Shown here: positions 1-9,032 of the stretch, one piece after another
Layout: the number at the start of each line of letters is the position of its first letter
Position numbering within the stretch: position 1 is the stretch's first letter
Source: Vibrio cyclitrophicus
GTDB lineage: Bacteria; Pseudomonadota; Gammaproteobacteria; Enterobacterales; Vibrionaceae
Assembly (NCBI RefSeq): GCF_024347435.1
Contig: NZ_AP025480.1
Location: 1,302,001 to 1,366,000 of the forward strand
Direction of reading: 5' to 3'
DNA length: 64,000 nt
The notes under the pieces: generated by a model
What the model saw: only the letters and a program-made list of their open reading frames with translations
What the model was told of the DNA's origin: nothing
The model's database searches: none
Position numbers and translations under genes: made by a program

Positions 1-828
1 ACCGTTGATGCAACGAACATCACTCCTGAGCTAATTGCAGACCTTAACGAGATCGGTGGTTCTGAAGCAAACGTAGCGTCTGGTTATCACGCAATTGAAT
101 TCCTGCTTTGGGGGCAAGATTTGAACGGCACAAACAGCGGTGCAGGTCAGCGTGCTTATACTGATTTTGTTGTTGGTGCTGAATGTACAAACGGCAACTG
201 TGACCGTCGTGGCGCATACCTAAAAGCATCAGCTGAACTCCTTATCCAAGATCTAGAGTGGATGGAAAAGCAGTGGGCTGAAGGCGAGAAAGGCAACTAC
301 CGTCAAGAACTTCTTGCTGAATCTAGCGAAAACGGTTTGCGTAAAATGCTATTTGGAATGGGCTCACTATCTCTAGGTGAGCTAGCGGGTGAGCGTATGA
401 AGGTGGCTTTAGAAGCTAACTCTACTGAAGACGAGCACGATTGTTTCTCTGATAACACTCACAACTCTCACTACTACAACGAGCAAGGCATCTACAACGT
501 TTACACGGGCCTATACAAGCGTGAAGACGGTACTCTACTTTCAGGTCCAAGCCTGTTTGACCTAGTAGAGCAAAAAGATGAGCAAGCTGCGAAAGAGATC
601 CAAAAGCAGTTTGACTTAGCACGTGCACAAGTAGGTGAATTAGTAACGTCTGCAGAGAAAAACAACCAGCATTTCGATCAGCTAATCGCTGCCGACAACG
701 CTGCGGGTAACGCATTAGTGAACAAAACAATTGTTGCGCTAGTATCTCAAACCGCTGCAATCGAACGCGCTGCTGGTGTTATTGGCATTGATAGCCTAAA
801 CCCAGACACGGCTGATCACGAGTTCTAA
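1..828 (+). CDS. Imelysin-family (peptidase M75) protein, 5' end outside window
   Basis: The reading frame is open from base 1, so the N-terminus lies upstream of the window; the ttg at 121 is internal. The visible part holds the family signature G-x-H-x-x-E (GYHAIEF, His codon at 88-90), followed by LLWGQD, and ends in a helical C-terminal half. Imelysins are periplasmic or outer-membrane-associated helical-bundle proteins tied to iron uptake (EfeO/IcmP/IrpA relatives). Proteolytic activity is claimed for some members but is not general. The downstream DUF1111, second imelysin and DUF1513 genes form the cluster seen in many gammaproteobacteria. Family confidence is high; the ligand is unknown. 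Confidence 0.9.
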   Translation, partial: TVDATNITPELIADLNEIGGSEANVASGYHAIEFLLWGQDLNGTNSGAGQRAYTDFVVGAECTNGNCDRRGAYLKASAELLIQDLEWMEKQWAEGEKGNYRQELLAESSENGLRKMLFGMGSLSLGELAGERMKVALEANSTEDEHDCFSDNTHNSHYYNEQGIYNVYTGLYKREDGTLLSGPSLFDLVEQKDEQAAKEIQKQFDLARAQVGELVTSAEKNNQHFDQLIAADNAAGNALVNKTIVALVSQTAAIERAAGVIGIDSLNPDTADHEF

Positions 829-841
829 GAACCCGAGGTTA

Positions 842-998
842 ATACCAATCGTAGTAAATAACTGGTCAGCCTAGCTAGTTAAAACGCTCGATAACTGCGT
901 TGTAATTTTTGATTGTAGAATAACTACTTATCAGAAATCACGCCTTGTTCTCAAGCCTTTTTCTTACGCTATTTCTGATCACTTACTGTGATTGGTAT
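842..998. repeat. MITE-like intergenic element with terminal inverted repeats
   Basis: Bases 842-850 (ATACCAATC) and 990-998 (GATTGGTAT) are perfect inverted repeats. They extend imperfectly inward to about 16 bp (AGTAA on both sides after a 2-base mismatch). A second nested pair, ATCAGAAAT at 930-938 and ATTTCTGAT at 971-979, makes an internal stem. There is no ORF. The form is that of a short non-autonomous repeat. From memory, vibrios carry repeats of this kind between genes, but I saw no second copy in this window. Confidence 0.6.
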
Positions 999-1097
999 AG
1001 AACCAATGTAGGGGCTCTCATTGAGCCCTTAATTGTTTGCTACTCAAGAAAGTTATTCCCTAATAAAAACTAAAATCAAAACACAGCAAGGCAATGT

Positions 1098-2486
1098 ATG
1101 AAGTCGTATCTATCAGCCTCACTATTAACCGCACTGTTTTTCTTATCTCCATTACACGCCCATGAAACCTACTCTGGTGGTAAAACTACCGTAAAGAAAG
1201 AGGGAGCGAATGCTTTTTCTCTTCCTGCTGCCAATTTACCAATGAGTAAACGCTTAGATTTCAGTGTAGGTAATAGCTTCTTTAGAAACCCTTGGGTACC
1301 CGCTCCGTCATCGACTGATGCACGCGATGGCCTTGGCCCACTATTTAACACAAACGGCTGTCAAAATTGTCACATCAAAGATGGCCGTGGTCATGCACCT
1401 GAAAAAGGTGATGAGAACGCGGTTTCGATGTTGGTTCGCTTGAGTATTCCCGCTGAAACACCAGAGCAAAGACAAGCCTTTATTCGTGATGGTGGTATTC
1501 CTGAACCGACCTACGGCGGCCAGCTGCAAGATTTCGCTCTTCAAGGGGTAAAACCGGAGGGCAAAGTAAACATTAGCTACAAGGATGTTCCTGTTGAATT
1601 CAAAGACGGCACCGTCGTTACCCTACGTAAACCTACTTTAAAGATTACGGATCTTGCCTTCGGCGAGATGCATCCTAAAACTGAATTTTCTGCTCGAGTT
1701 GCGCCGCCAATGATTGGCCTTGGTCTGCTTGAGAGCATTTCAAAAGAAACGATTCTTGGATTTTCTGAGCAGCAATTAGCTGATAAGCAAGGCGTGTCGG
1801 GTAAGGCTAACTACGTTCTGGATGTTCAAACCAACGAAATAACCTTAGGTCGTTTTGGTTGGAAAGCAGGACAGCCAAATCTGATGCAACAAAATGCTGC
1901 GGCATTCAATGGTGATTTGGGCTTAACGAGCCGCCTGTTCCCTAATGAGAACTGCACATCAGTACAATCAACTTGTGATGATTTTCCAAATGGGGGGGAT
2001 CCAGAAGTTAGCGATAACATTCTAGATTTTGTTGAGTTTTACTCACAGCATTTGGCTGTACCTATTCGCCGTAACGTTGGGAACCCTATGGTTGTTCAAG
2101 GTAAAAAACTGTTTAAAGATATTGGCTGCCAAAGTTGTCACCAATCTGAAATTCGTACGGGTGAGCGTGAAGGTTTGCCTGCGTTATCTAATCAGTTAAT
2201 TAGTCCATACACCGATATGCTGCTGCACGATATGGGTGAAGGCTTAGCGGATCATCGCCCTGAGTATTTAGCAAGCGGTAAAGAGTGGCGTACAACACCA
2301 TTGTGGGGGCTCGGTTATACCAAAGAAGTGAATGGTCACACCTTCTTACTTCATGACGGTCGTGCAAGAAACGTTATGGAAGCGGTGCTTTGGCACGGTG
2401 GTGAAGCAGAGATGGCGAAACAGAAGGTTCTGTCTTTGAATGCGACTGAGCGCGAAGCACTACTGGCATTTTTGAACTCGCTATAG
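1098..2486 (+). CDS. Di-haem cytochrome c thiol oxidoreductase-like protein (DUF1111)
   Basis: 462 residues with an N-terminal signal peptide ending near HAHE (about residue 22), so the product is exported. It has two c-type haem motifs, NGCQNCH (Cys88-His92) and IGCQSCH (Cys344-His348), as in the DUF1111/di-haem peroxidase-like family sometimes named 'thiol oxidoreductase'. The ATG at 1098 has AAGG at 1088-1091. It sits between two imelysin genes, and a redox protein in this cluster suggests periplasmic metal (probably iron) oxidation or reduction during uptake; that role is inferred from context. Transcription may come through the 269-bp gap holding the inverted-repeat element, or from a promoter after it. 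Confidence 0.88.
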   Translation: MKSYLSASLLTALFFLSPLHAHETYSGGKTTVKKEGANAFSLPAANLPMSKRLDFSVGNSFFRNPWVPAPSSTDARDGLGPLFNTNGCQNCHIKDGRGHAPEKGDENAVSMLVRLSIPAETPEQRQAFIRDGGIPEPTYGGQLQDFALQGVKPEGKVNISYKDVPVEFKDGTVVTLRKPTLKITDLAFGEMHPKTEFSARVAPPMIGLGLLESISKETILGFSEQQLADKQGVSGKANYVLDVQTNEITLGRFGWKAGQPNLMQQNAAAFNGDLGLTSRLFPNENCTSVQSTCDDFPNGGDPEVSDNILDFVEFYSQHLAVPIRRNVGNPMVVQGKKLFKDIGCQSCHQSEIRTGEREGLPALSNQLISPYTDMLLHDMGEGLADHRPEYLASGKEWRTTPLWGLGYTKEVNGHTFLLHDGRARNVMEAVLWHGGEAEMAKQKVLSLNATEREALLAFLNSL

Positions 2487-2534
2487 GCAGTCTTAAGCTT
2501 AGCGCCTCAACGGCGAGTTAGCCAAAAACATACT

Positions 2535-2568
2535 ACCGCTGAACTTGTAGTAATACGAGCTCAGCGGT
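2535..2568 (+). terminator. Stem-loop after the DUF1111 gene
   Basis: ACCGCTGA (2535-2542) and TCAGCGGT (2561-2568) form an 8-bp stem with an 18-base loop. The following tract (cgtttcatattt) is only weakly T-rich. It may be a weak terminator or mRNA-stabilising hairpin rather than a full stop. Confidence 0.4.
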
Positions 2569-2627
2569 CGTTTCATATTTATTGAATTCATATAATTAAA
2601 AGAAAAACTAGGAAGTAAGGTAACAGC

Positions 2628-3689
2628 ATGACACATAAATTTTTGTTAATGCCTTTGTCGGTATTAATCATGGCAGGCTGCCAATCATCGGGTGAGCAAA
2701 CGGCTTCATCTGAGGTTAACGGTGTTTCTTATCAAGCAGACATGACCGTTCACATCAGTCGTAGCGTGTACCAACAAGAGTTTGATTCAGCCGTCCTATT
2801 CGCTAGGCAAGCCAGTGAACTGGAAGTCTTGATGCAAGGTTACTGTGAAACCAACAATGTTGAGCTGGATGCTTTGAAAAATCAGTGGCAGCTCACGATG
2901 AACAGCTGGATGGCACTGCAAGGTCAAGAAAGAGGCCCAATAGCGGCACTGGAAGAGAGCTGGAATGTTCAGTTTTGGCCAGACAAAAAGAACACCACAG
3001 GCTTAAAAATGCGTCAGCTGACTCAGCAAGAGAAAGCTTGGTCACAAGACGAAATCGCACAGCAGAGTGTTACTGTTCAAGGACTTGGTGCCTTAGAGTG
3101 GTCTCTGTATGACGAGCAATCTCCACTGCTTCAAGACAAAGCTTCAGGTTGTCTATCTTCACAAGCTATCGCACAAAACTTGGCTGTGAAGTCTACCTCT
3201 ATTGCTGAGGCCTGGCAGGTTAACCCTTGGCTAGCACTGGACGGGATGCGCTGGGAGTCGGAATACATCGCTTTATTGACCAACCAACTTGATTACAGCA
3301 TGAAAAAGCTGAGTCGCCCAATGGCTAAGATTGGCCACCCGCGACCATATTTCTCTGAGTCGTGGCGCGCACAAACCTCAATGATTCAGCTAAAGGCGAA
3401 TGTTGCTGCGCTTGAGAAGCTTTACCTCGCAGATGGTAATGGTCTTGATGGTTTATTGAGAGAGAAGGGCTTAAACGATCTTGCTGATCGTGTTGCTGCC
3501 CAGTTCACGCTAACGCTAGATACTTGGCCTACAGAATCAAGCCTGTTTACTCTGCTACAGAGCAAAGAAGGTTACCGAGAAGTACTGACTCAATACAATA
3601 AACTAGAACGTTTGAAGTACCTGATTCATGAAGAAGTGGCGATAGAGCTTGGCGTGGTAATAGGATTTAATGCTACCGATGGTGACTGA
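2628..3689 (+). CDS. Imelysin-family lipoprotein lacking the HxxE histidine
   Basis: 353 residues. The N-terminus is a lipoprotein signal ending in LIMAGC with the lipidated Cys at residue 18, so it is membrane-anchored in the envelope. The body is helical, with the shape and length of the second imelysin found in four-gene iron clusters. Where the first imelysin has GYHAIEF, this one reads GLGALEW: the Glu is kept but the His is replaced by Gly, so metal binding or catalysis probably differs. AAGG precedes the ATG. The gene overlaps the next by 20 bp, implying translational coupling. Confidence 0.82.
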   Translation: MTHKFLLMPLSVLIMAGCQSSGEQTASSEVNGVSYQADMTVHISRSVYQQEFDSAVLFARQASELEVLMQGYCETNNVELDALKNQWQLTMNSWMALQGQERGPIAALEESWNVQFWPDKKNTTGLKMRQLTQQEKAWSQDEIAQQSVTVQGLGALEWSLYDEQSPLLQDKASGCLSSQAIAQNLAVKSTSIAEAWQVNPWLALDGMRWESEYIALLTNQLDYSMKKLSRPMAKIGHPRPYFSESWRAQTSMIQLKANVAALEKLYLADGNGLDGLLREKGLNDLADRVAAQFTLTLDTWPTESSLFTLLQSKEGYREVLTQYNKLERLKYLIHEEVAIELGVVIGFNATDGD

Positions 3690-4767
3690 TACTACACGAA
3701 GAAGTTTACTTAAGGCTGCACTAGGTTGTGCAGCGGTTCCTGTATTTCCATTTGGGTGTACTAGTCTCTCTAATGTCGTGAGTTCATCTAATGAGCCTCA
3801 ATTAATCGGTTGTGCGCTTAATGGACGAGGCCAATATTCAGCCGTTGTGGCTGATGAATATGGGATGCCATTGAGCCAGCTGCCGATTCCCGATCGTGGT
3901 CATGGCGTCGCTATTTGCCCAACTCAATCACATGCGGTGGTTTTTGCTCGTCGTCCTGGTGATTATTTTATGGTGTTTGACTATAAAAAGGGTGAACAAA
4001 TCAAAATGGTCGTTAAGGGGCGTAATCGTCACTTTTATGGTCATGGCATTTATTCATTAGATGGCAAATTACTGTATGCCACTGAAGGTAAAACTGACAG
4101 CAGCCAAGGTGTGATTGGCGTTTACGATGTCGCGCAAGGGTATCGTAAAGTTGAAGAATTTACCGGTTTTGGCATTGGACCTCATGAAGTCATCATCATG
4201 CCTAACGGTAACCTCGCAATCGGTGTTGGTGGCGTTCATACTGACGGTAGAACACCGAAAAACCTTGATTCGATGCAACCGAGTTTGAGCTATGTTTCAC
4301 CTGAAGGCGTGCTACTTGAGCAGGTTAAATTGCTGGACAAGAAGCTGAGCATTCGACACTTAGCGCATGATGGCGCTGAAACCGTACTATGTGGCCAGCA
4401 ATATCGTGGCGAGCCCGATGAGTATCCTTCACTTTTAGCGATGCACACTAAAGGTGGACGATTTGAATCACTGAACGCGGAGCCAGAACAATGGGCAAGG
4501 TTCAATCACTACATCGCGAGTATTGCTGCGTCAGATGATTGGATTATTGCGACCTCGCCAAGAGGAAACTGCTACGGTATTTGGTCTAAAGACACTAAAG
4601 AACTCGTAGAACTATCTGCTTTATCAGATGCTTCTGGCGCTGTGCTGCTTGATGGTGAGTTTAGATTGAGCTCTGGAGCGGGTAGTGTGGTGAGCCAACG
4701 AAAGCCTTATGAAAAATCAATTCAGCAATCATCTATTCAGTGGGATAATCACTGGAGTGCAATTTGA
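3670..4767 (+). CDS. DUF1513 protein with Tat signal
   Basis: 365 residues. It begins with a twin-arginine signal (TRRSLLKAALG) followed by a hydrophobic stretch and a Cys, so folded export, perhaps with lipidation, is likely. The rest contains repeated blade-like segments and matches the DUF1513 family of predicted beta-propellers found beside imelysins. The start at 3670 is favoured by AGGA at 3662-3665; an alternative ATG lies at 3679. It overlaps the preceding imelysin gene. It probably works with the imelysin and di-haem partners in periplasmic metal handling, though its exact activity is unknown. Confidence 0.82.
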   Translation: MLPMVTDTTRRSLLKAALGCAAVPVFPFGCTSLSNVVSSSNEPQLIGCALNGRGQYSAVVADEYGMPLSQLPIPDRGHGVAICPTQSHAVVFARRPGDYFMVFDYKKGEQIKMVVKGRNRHFYGHGIYSLDGKLLYATEGKTDSSQGVIGVYDVAQGYRKVEEFTGFGIGPHEVIIMPNGNLAIGVGGVHTDGRTPKNLDSMQPSLSYVSPEGVLLEQVKLLDKKLSIRHLAHDGAETVLCGQQYRGEPDEYPSLLAMHTKGGRFESLNAEPEQWARFNHYIASIAASDDWIIATSPRGNCYGIWSKDTKELVELSALSDASGAVLLDGEFRLSSGAGSVVSQRKPYEKSIQQSSIQWDNHWSAI

Positions 4768-4848
4768 TTTATAAAACTCCTTAAAAAATAACATGCTTAC
4801 TCCAATTTCTTTGCCATACTTATGAGATTGTTGGTGATGGAGTTAAGC

Positions 4849-6387
4849 ATGTTAGCGAAGTACTTCTTTGGATTATTGGTGTTAGTCTCTGTGCATGCGT
4901 GGAGCTATACGAGTTCTGACGAGAGCGGATTTATTCCGGCTGATTCAGAACTCTCTTTCATGCTCATTTATCCAGAGCTAACCCAGAGTATTTATCAAGA
5001 CTCTTCTCTTCCTATTCTTTGGGACTCTCCTGAACTTGTTAAAGCATTTGAGTTCCAATTGTCGCTTCTAGAACAAGCCCAAATGGCACCGCTCTTTGAG
5101 CGTCAACTCAAGCAAATTCGTCAATACCAAGCCCAACGCCAATGGAAAGAGTTGGACATATTATTGACCGATACCTTTATTTATTACTTGAGTTACGTAG
5201 AAAATGCGCCACTGGTCGGTAAAGAGTGGTACTTCTCAGGCAAGCTACACTCCAAATTACCTGCACCTTCTCCTCATATTTTGATGAGATTAAAGAGCAG
5301 CGTCGCCAATGATTATTTATTGGAGATGGTGCTGTCTTACGCGCCGCCTGTTGGGAATTTTGATCAATTCAAGGCGACCTATTCAGTGTTAGAAACTGCA
5401 TCCGAGCTTAATATCGAGCGATATAGACAGGAAGGTTTGAAACGTTTAGGTGACGATCTTTCAGATAAAGTAGCGCTTGTAGAACGTATCGCTCTGGTGG
5501 GTGTAGACACATCAATGGTGGCTGTTGATCTTCCAGTGTTCGATCGAGATTTGCAAAAAGCGATTAAGTCCTTTCAACACATGCATGGCCTGACAGCTGA
5601 TGGGATTATAGGGCCTGACACGATCAAATGGATCAACATGAGTTTTGATGATCGATTGAATTCATTAGCGTTGAATGCAGAGCGCGTTCGTTTGTGGCCA
5701 AGAGATAGAGATTCTCTCATCGTCGTCAATGTACCTAGTTTTAATATGAAGTACTGGGAAGATGGTGAAGAGGTATTTGAGTCCAAAGTCGTCGTGGGCA
5801 GAAAGTCGCGAAAAACACCGCTTTTAGAGATAAATCTAGATTCGGTGATCTTAAACCCAACTTGGAATGTGCCATGGAAAATAATGGTGAAAGACATCTT
5901 GCCTAAGGTGAAAGCCGATGAAAGCTACCTTGAAACCCATAACTTCCAAGTGATTGATGGTTGGCGTTCTATGGAAACTGTCGATACCACCGAGATTGAT
6001 TGGCAAACCATTAATTTCAACTCGTTCCCATATCGCATGCGTCAACAGGCGGGCTCTCGAAATGCATTGGGTTTGTATAAATTCAACACCCCCAATAAAC
6101 GTGCGATATATCTACATGATACGCCAAGTAAAGGCCTGTTTAATGATGACTTTCGTGCTTATAGCTCAGGTTGTATAAGAGTCGAACATGCCGAACAATT
6201 GGCTGAATTGCTATTTGCGACTAAGGTTAGAAAGGTTCCTAATCAAGGCGGTGACTTAGCACCTAATACCAAGGTTCGACTCAAGAAGAGAATTCCAGTG
6301 CATATTATCTATCAAACTGTATTGTTTGAAGAAGAGGGCATTCAGTACCGTGGTGATATTTACCAGTACGATAAAGCGGGTGGTTAA
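4849..6387 (+). CDS. ldtD: L,D-transpeptidase YcbB/LdtD family
   Basis: About 512 residues from the ATG at 4849, which has GGAG seven bases upstream; the upstream ATG at 4822 lacks a convincing site. It has an N-terminal signal (MLAKYFFGLLVLVSVHAW), an N-terminal scaffold domain, a peptidoglycan-binding_1 repeat (LQKAIKSFQHMHGLTADG), then the YkuD domain. The catalytic motif is SSGCIRV with Cys442, preceded by the conserved His of YLHD. These enzymes make 3-3 (mDAP-mDAP) crosslinks in the periplasm and can bypass beta-lactam-sensitive transpeptidases. The next two genes match E. coli ycbK and ycbL in order. Confidence 0.92.
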   Translation: MLAKYFFGLLVLVSVHAWSYTSSDESGFIPADSELSFMLIYPELTQSIYQDSSLPILWDSPELVKAFEFQLSLLEQAQMAPLFERQLKQIRQYQAQRQWKELDILLTDTFIYYLSYVENAPLVGKEWYFSGKLHSKLPAPSPHILMRLKSSVANDYLLEMVLSYAPPVGNFDQFKATYSVLETASELNIERYRQEGLKRLGDDLSDKVALVERIALVGVDTSMVAVDLPVFDRDLQKAIKSFQHMHGLTADGIIGPDTIKWINMSFDDRLNSLALNAERVRLWPRDRDSLIVVNVPSFNMKYWEDGEEVFESKVVVGRKSRKTPLLEINLDSVILNPTWNVPWKIMVKDILPKVKADESYLETHNFQVIDGWRSMETVDTTEIDWQTINFNSFPYRMRQQAGSRNALGLYKFNTPNKRAIYLHDTPSKGLFNDDFRAYSSGCIRVEHAEQLAELLFATKVRKVPNQGGDLAPNTKVRLKKRIPVHIIYQTVLFEEEGIQYRGDIYQYDKAGG

Positions 6388-6586
6388 CAAACGGCGAAAT
6401 CAACAATGGTGATCTTGACCGAAAAATGACAACCAAGCTTCTATTGATAAAATTATAATGTGTATCAATAACTAACCGCACAAAGGTTACAAATACTAAC
6501 GTTTTGGGTGCTTTTCGTACGTTGACGCAGCAATTTTCATTATGTATCGTGCATTTTTCGTTCGATATAATTGGTTTTTTTGCTGT

Positions 6587-7135
6587 ATGTCTCAAAGTTT
6601 ATTTTCTCGCCGTCAGTTTCTGACTTACGCTGGTGGTACTGCTGTTGTCGCCTCAATCACACCTTCTATCGCTTTTGCTTCATACCCAGATCAGCCTAGA
6701 ACGATCAGCATGAACAATCTTCACACTGGTGAAAGGTTGGAGACCTGCTATTTTGATGGCACGAACTATGTTGGTGATGAGATGGCTCGCCTAAGCAAAT
6801 TGTGCCGTGACTTCCGCCGCAATGAGATTCACCCGATGGACAAGAATTTGTTTGACCAGATCACTCAGATTCAAAATGTTCTAGGTATTCAAAAAGAAGT
6901 TCAAATTATCTCTGGTTACCGTTCGCCGGCGACCAATGAAGCACTGCGAGCAAACTCGAATGGTGTCGCAAAAAAGAGTTATCACATGTTGGGTAAAGCG
7001 ATCGATTTCCGTATTGATGGCGTTAACCTAAAAGAATTAAGAGACGTAGCCAAAAGCCTGAACGCGGGTGGTGTCGGTTATTATGCGCGTAGCAACTTTA
7101 TCCATATTGACACAGGTCCTGTACGCAGTTGGTAA
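6587..7135 (+). CDS. mepK: Murein endopeptidase MepK (YcbK, DUF882/peptidase M15)
   Basis: 182 residues from the ATG at 6587. The open frame extends upstream to 6542, but the Tat signal SRRQFLTYAGG sits properly only with the downstream start. The domain is M15-like with putative zinc ligands His133 and Asp140 (YHMLGKAID) and His173 (FIHIDTG). E. coli MepK cleaves 3-3 crosslinks, opposite in action to the neighbouring L,D-transpeptidase, so the pair makes and opens the same bond. Its length fits the family. Confidence 0.92.
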   Translation: MSQSLFSRRQFLTYAGGTAVVASITPSIAFASYPDQPRTISMNNLHTGERLETCYFDGTNYVGDEMARLSKLCRDFRRNEIHPMDKNLFDQITQIQNVLGIQKEVQIISGYRSPATNEALRANSNGVAKKSYHMLGKAIDFRIDGVNLKELRDVAKSLNAGGVGYYARSNFIHIDTGPVRSW

Positions 7136-7234
7136 CGTTAAGCTGAATTTGCGAGCGAATGCTAGGTACTTGTCAAAGTAGACATCCAATGTCATAGTTT
7201 GCCCAAATTTCAGTTTGCCCTCTAAGGTTTGTAT

Positions 7235-7888
7235 ATGTCTCTTAAGTATCAAGTTGTTCCTGTTACCTCTTTCTCTCAAAACTGCTCAATTGTGTGGTGT
7301 GATGAGACAATGGAAGGCATCGTTGTCGATCCGGGTGGTGATGTTCAGCAACTGGCTGCTATCATCGAAGAGTTAGGTGTTAAAGTGGTGAACTTGGTAT
7401 TGACTCACGGTCACCTAGACCATGTAGGTGGAACAGTACCACTTGCTGAAATCTTGAAGGTGAACATTGTTGGTCCACATAAGGCGGACAACTTTTGGCT
7501 TCAAGGTTTAGAGAACCAAAGTCAAATGTTTGGTTTCCCACTGTGCAAAGCTTTTGAACCAAACACATGGTTAGAAGAGGGTGACAAAGTCACTTTTGGT
7601 AACCAAGTGATTGATGTGATCCATACTCCGGGTCATACACCGGGTCACGTCGTGCTATTCAGTGGGCAAGCTCGTTTAGCGTTTGTGGGTGATGTGTTGT
7701 TCAATGGCGCAATTGGCCGAACTGACTTCCCTCAAGGCGATTTCAATACGCTGATTGCTTCAATCAAGACTAAGCTTTGGCCATTAGGCAGTGATGTGAC
7801 ATTTGTACCGGGTCATGGTCCTGAGTCTACATTTGGTCGTGAGCGCGCATCAAACCCATTCGTAGCCGATGAAATGCCACTATATTAA
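7235..7888 (+). CDS. gloC: Glyoxalase II-like hydrolase GloC (YcbL)
   Basis: 217-residue metallo-beta-lactamase-fold protein. The zinc motif T-H-G-H-L-D-H places His58, His60, Asp62 and His63; further ligands are in HTPGHTPGH, FVGD and PGHGP. The E. coli homologue hydrolyses S-lactoylglutathione (type II glyoxalase). The ATG at 7235 has TAAGG upstream with about 7 bases spacing and is preferred to the TTG at 7229. It keeps the ycbB-ycbK-ycbL order. A strong terminator follows. Confidence 0.9.
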   Translation: MSLKYQVVPVTSFSQNCSIVWCDETMEGIVVDPGGDVQQLAAIIEELGVKVVNLVLTHGHLDHVGGTVPLAEILKVNIVGPHKADNFWLQGLENQSQMFGFPLCKAFEPNTWLEEGDKVTFGNQVIDVIHTPGHTPGHVVLFSGQARLAFVGDVLFNGAIGRTDFPQGDFNTLIASIKTKLWPLGSDVTFVPGHGPESTFGRERASNPFVADEMPLY

Positions 7889-7939
7889 TTAAGTCTGTGA
7901 TTAGCACGCCGATCATTCGTGTTGCGGTTGATTGAAATG

Positions 7940-7973
7940 AAGCTTAGCTTTTGTTTGAACGCTAAGCTTTTTT
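7940..7973 (+). terminator. Rho-independent terminator after gloC
   Basis: AAGCTTAGC (7940-7948) pairs with GCTAAGCTT (7961-7969), a perfect 9-bp stem followed by a T-run through 7973. It may also serve the converging minus-strand gene. Confidence 0.8.
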
Positions 7974-8011
7974 AATTCAATGCGTGTTCGTTTATTCTAA
8001 ACGTCTTCGCT

Positions 8012-8812
8012 TTAATCAGAAAAGCGCTCAGCAGCAGCCAAGTAACGTCGAGCTAATCCAATGAACTCTTCCCCACTCATATTCAAATCTTGAGTTGATA
8101 TGAAAATATCATAACCGTGGAAACCCCTTTGGTACTTCATCCTATTGGCAAGCATCGCCTGTAATCCAGAATAGTCCTTAATCACCGTTTCTTTATTATT
8201 TCTATCATCAGATGTATCCAAGTTGCCCTGCTTTTGACTATCGTTGAAACAAACGTCGTCTGAATTTTGCGACTCTTTATGTCTGCTCTGTCCAACACAA
8301 CCGTTCTCAGTACGACGTGCATGGTAATGCGATGAGTCGAGAACCATATCTTCAAAGTTTGACTCTTTACCCGCTTGTTTAGCGCCCAGGTATAAAAGTG
8401 CTCGTTGGCTCAGCAATAACTCACAAGTAATTTTTGGGCAGATAGAGTCAAGGTAGGGTGAGTAATCTTTAATTTTAATACCGACCCAAGGTAAAGGTTG
8501 GTGCCAGCCTTCTTGTTCATAAGTACAAAGGCCAATTTTTTGGATGTTGCGCCATTTTAAAACCCAACCCCCCTTGTAGAAATGCTGCTGAAAGTGAGTG
8601 GGGGTGAGCGTGAGCATGACTCTGCTGCGCAACATTAAATAATAGCCTGTACCCAAAAGCGCAATAATGCAAAATGCCCCCACGATCAGTAGCTTTGGGT
8701 TGTCGCTGTATAACGCAGTGATCAAGCAAACGAACCCCAAAATGACGGCGATAATTCGATACGAGCGTGTGAATGAAGGCAAAGAGAAGTTTGTAAGGTG
8801 ACGAGTGTCCAT
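8012..8812 (-). CDS. DUF2982-like two-helix membrane protein
   Basis: About 266 residues from the ATG at 8812. Two adjacent transmembrane helices near residues 17-60 (IIAVILGFVCLITALYS; LLIVGAFCIIALLGTGYYLM) precede a cytoplasmic region shaped like a PH-like/EbsA-type domain (HFYKGGWVLKWRNIQKIGL), with a low-complexity acidic/Asn stretch around residues 160-215. It resembles the vibrio/Shewanella DUF2982 family, recalled and not searched. No function can be assigned. It is convergent with gloC. Confidence 0.6.
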   Translation of the reverse strand: MDTRHLTNFSLPSFTRSYRIIAVILGFVCLITALYSDNPKLLIVGAFCIIALLGTGYYLMLRSRVMLTLTPTHFQQHFYKGGWVLKWRNIQKIGLCTYEQEGWHQPLPWVGIKIKDYSPYLDSICPKITCELLLSQRALLYLGAKQAGKESNFEDMVLDSSHYHARRTENGCVGQSRHKESQNSDDVCFNDSQKQGNLDTSDDRNNKETVIKDYSGLQAMLANRMKYQRGFHGYDIFISTQDLNMSGEEFIGLARRYLAAAERFSD

Positions 8813-9032
8813 AGGCAACACCAAGTTTTCATATTTTTGTCTGGATGGATAACCAGTGTATATGACCCTGAATTGATAAGTCGATGTTTAAATAATAGAC
8901 GCTAATAGACAATATCGGTATTTTTCGTCGACTTTCGGCGCTTCACTCTACAAATAGCTCCTGTTTTTTGGTATAAATCGCGCTTCAAATTTTCACCACT
9001 GCGAAAAGAGCAGTGAACTGGAGAAATATTCA

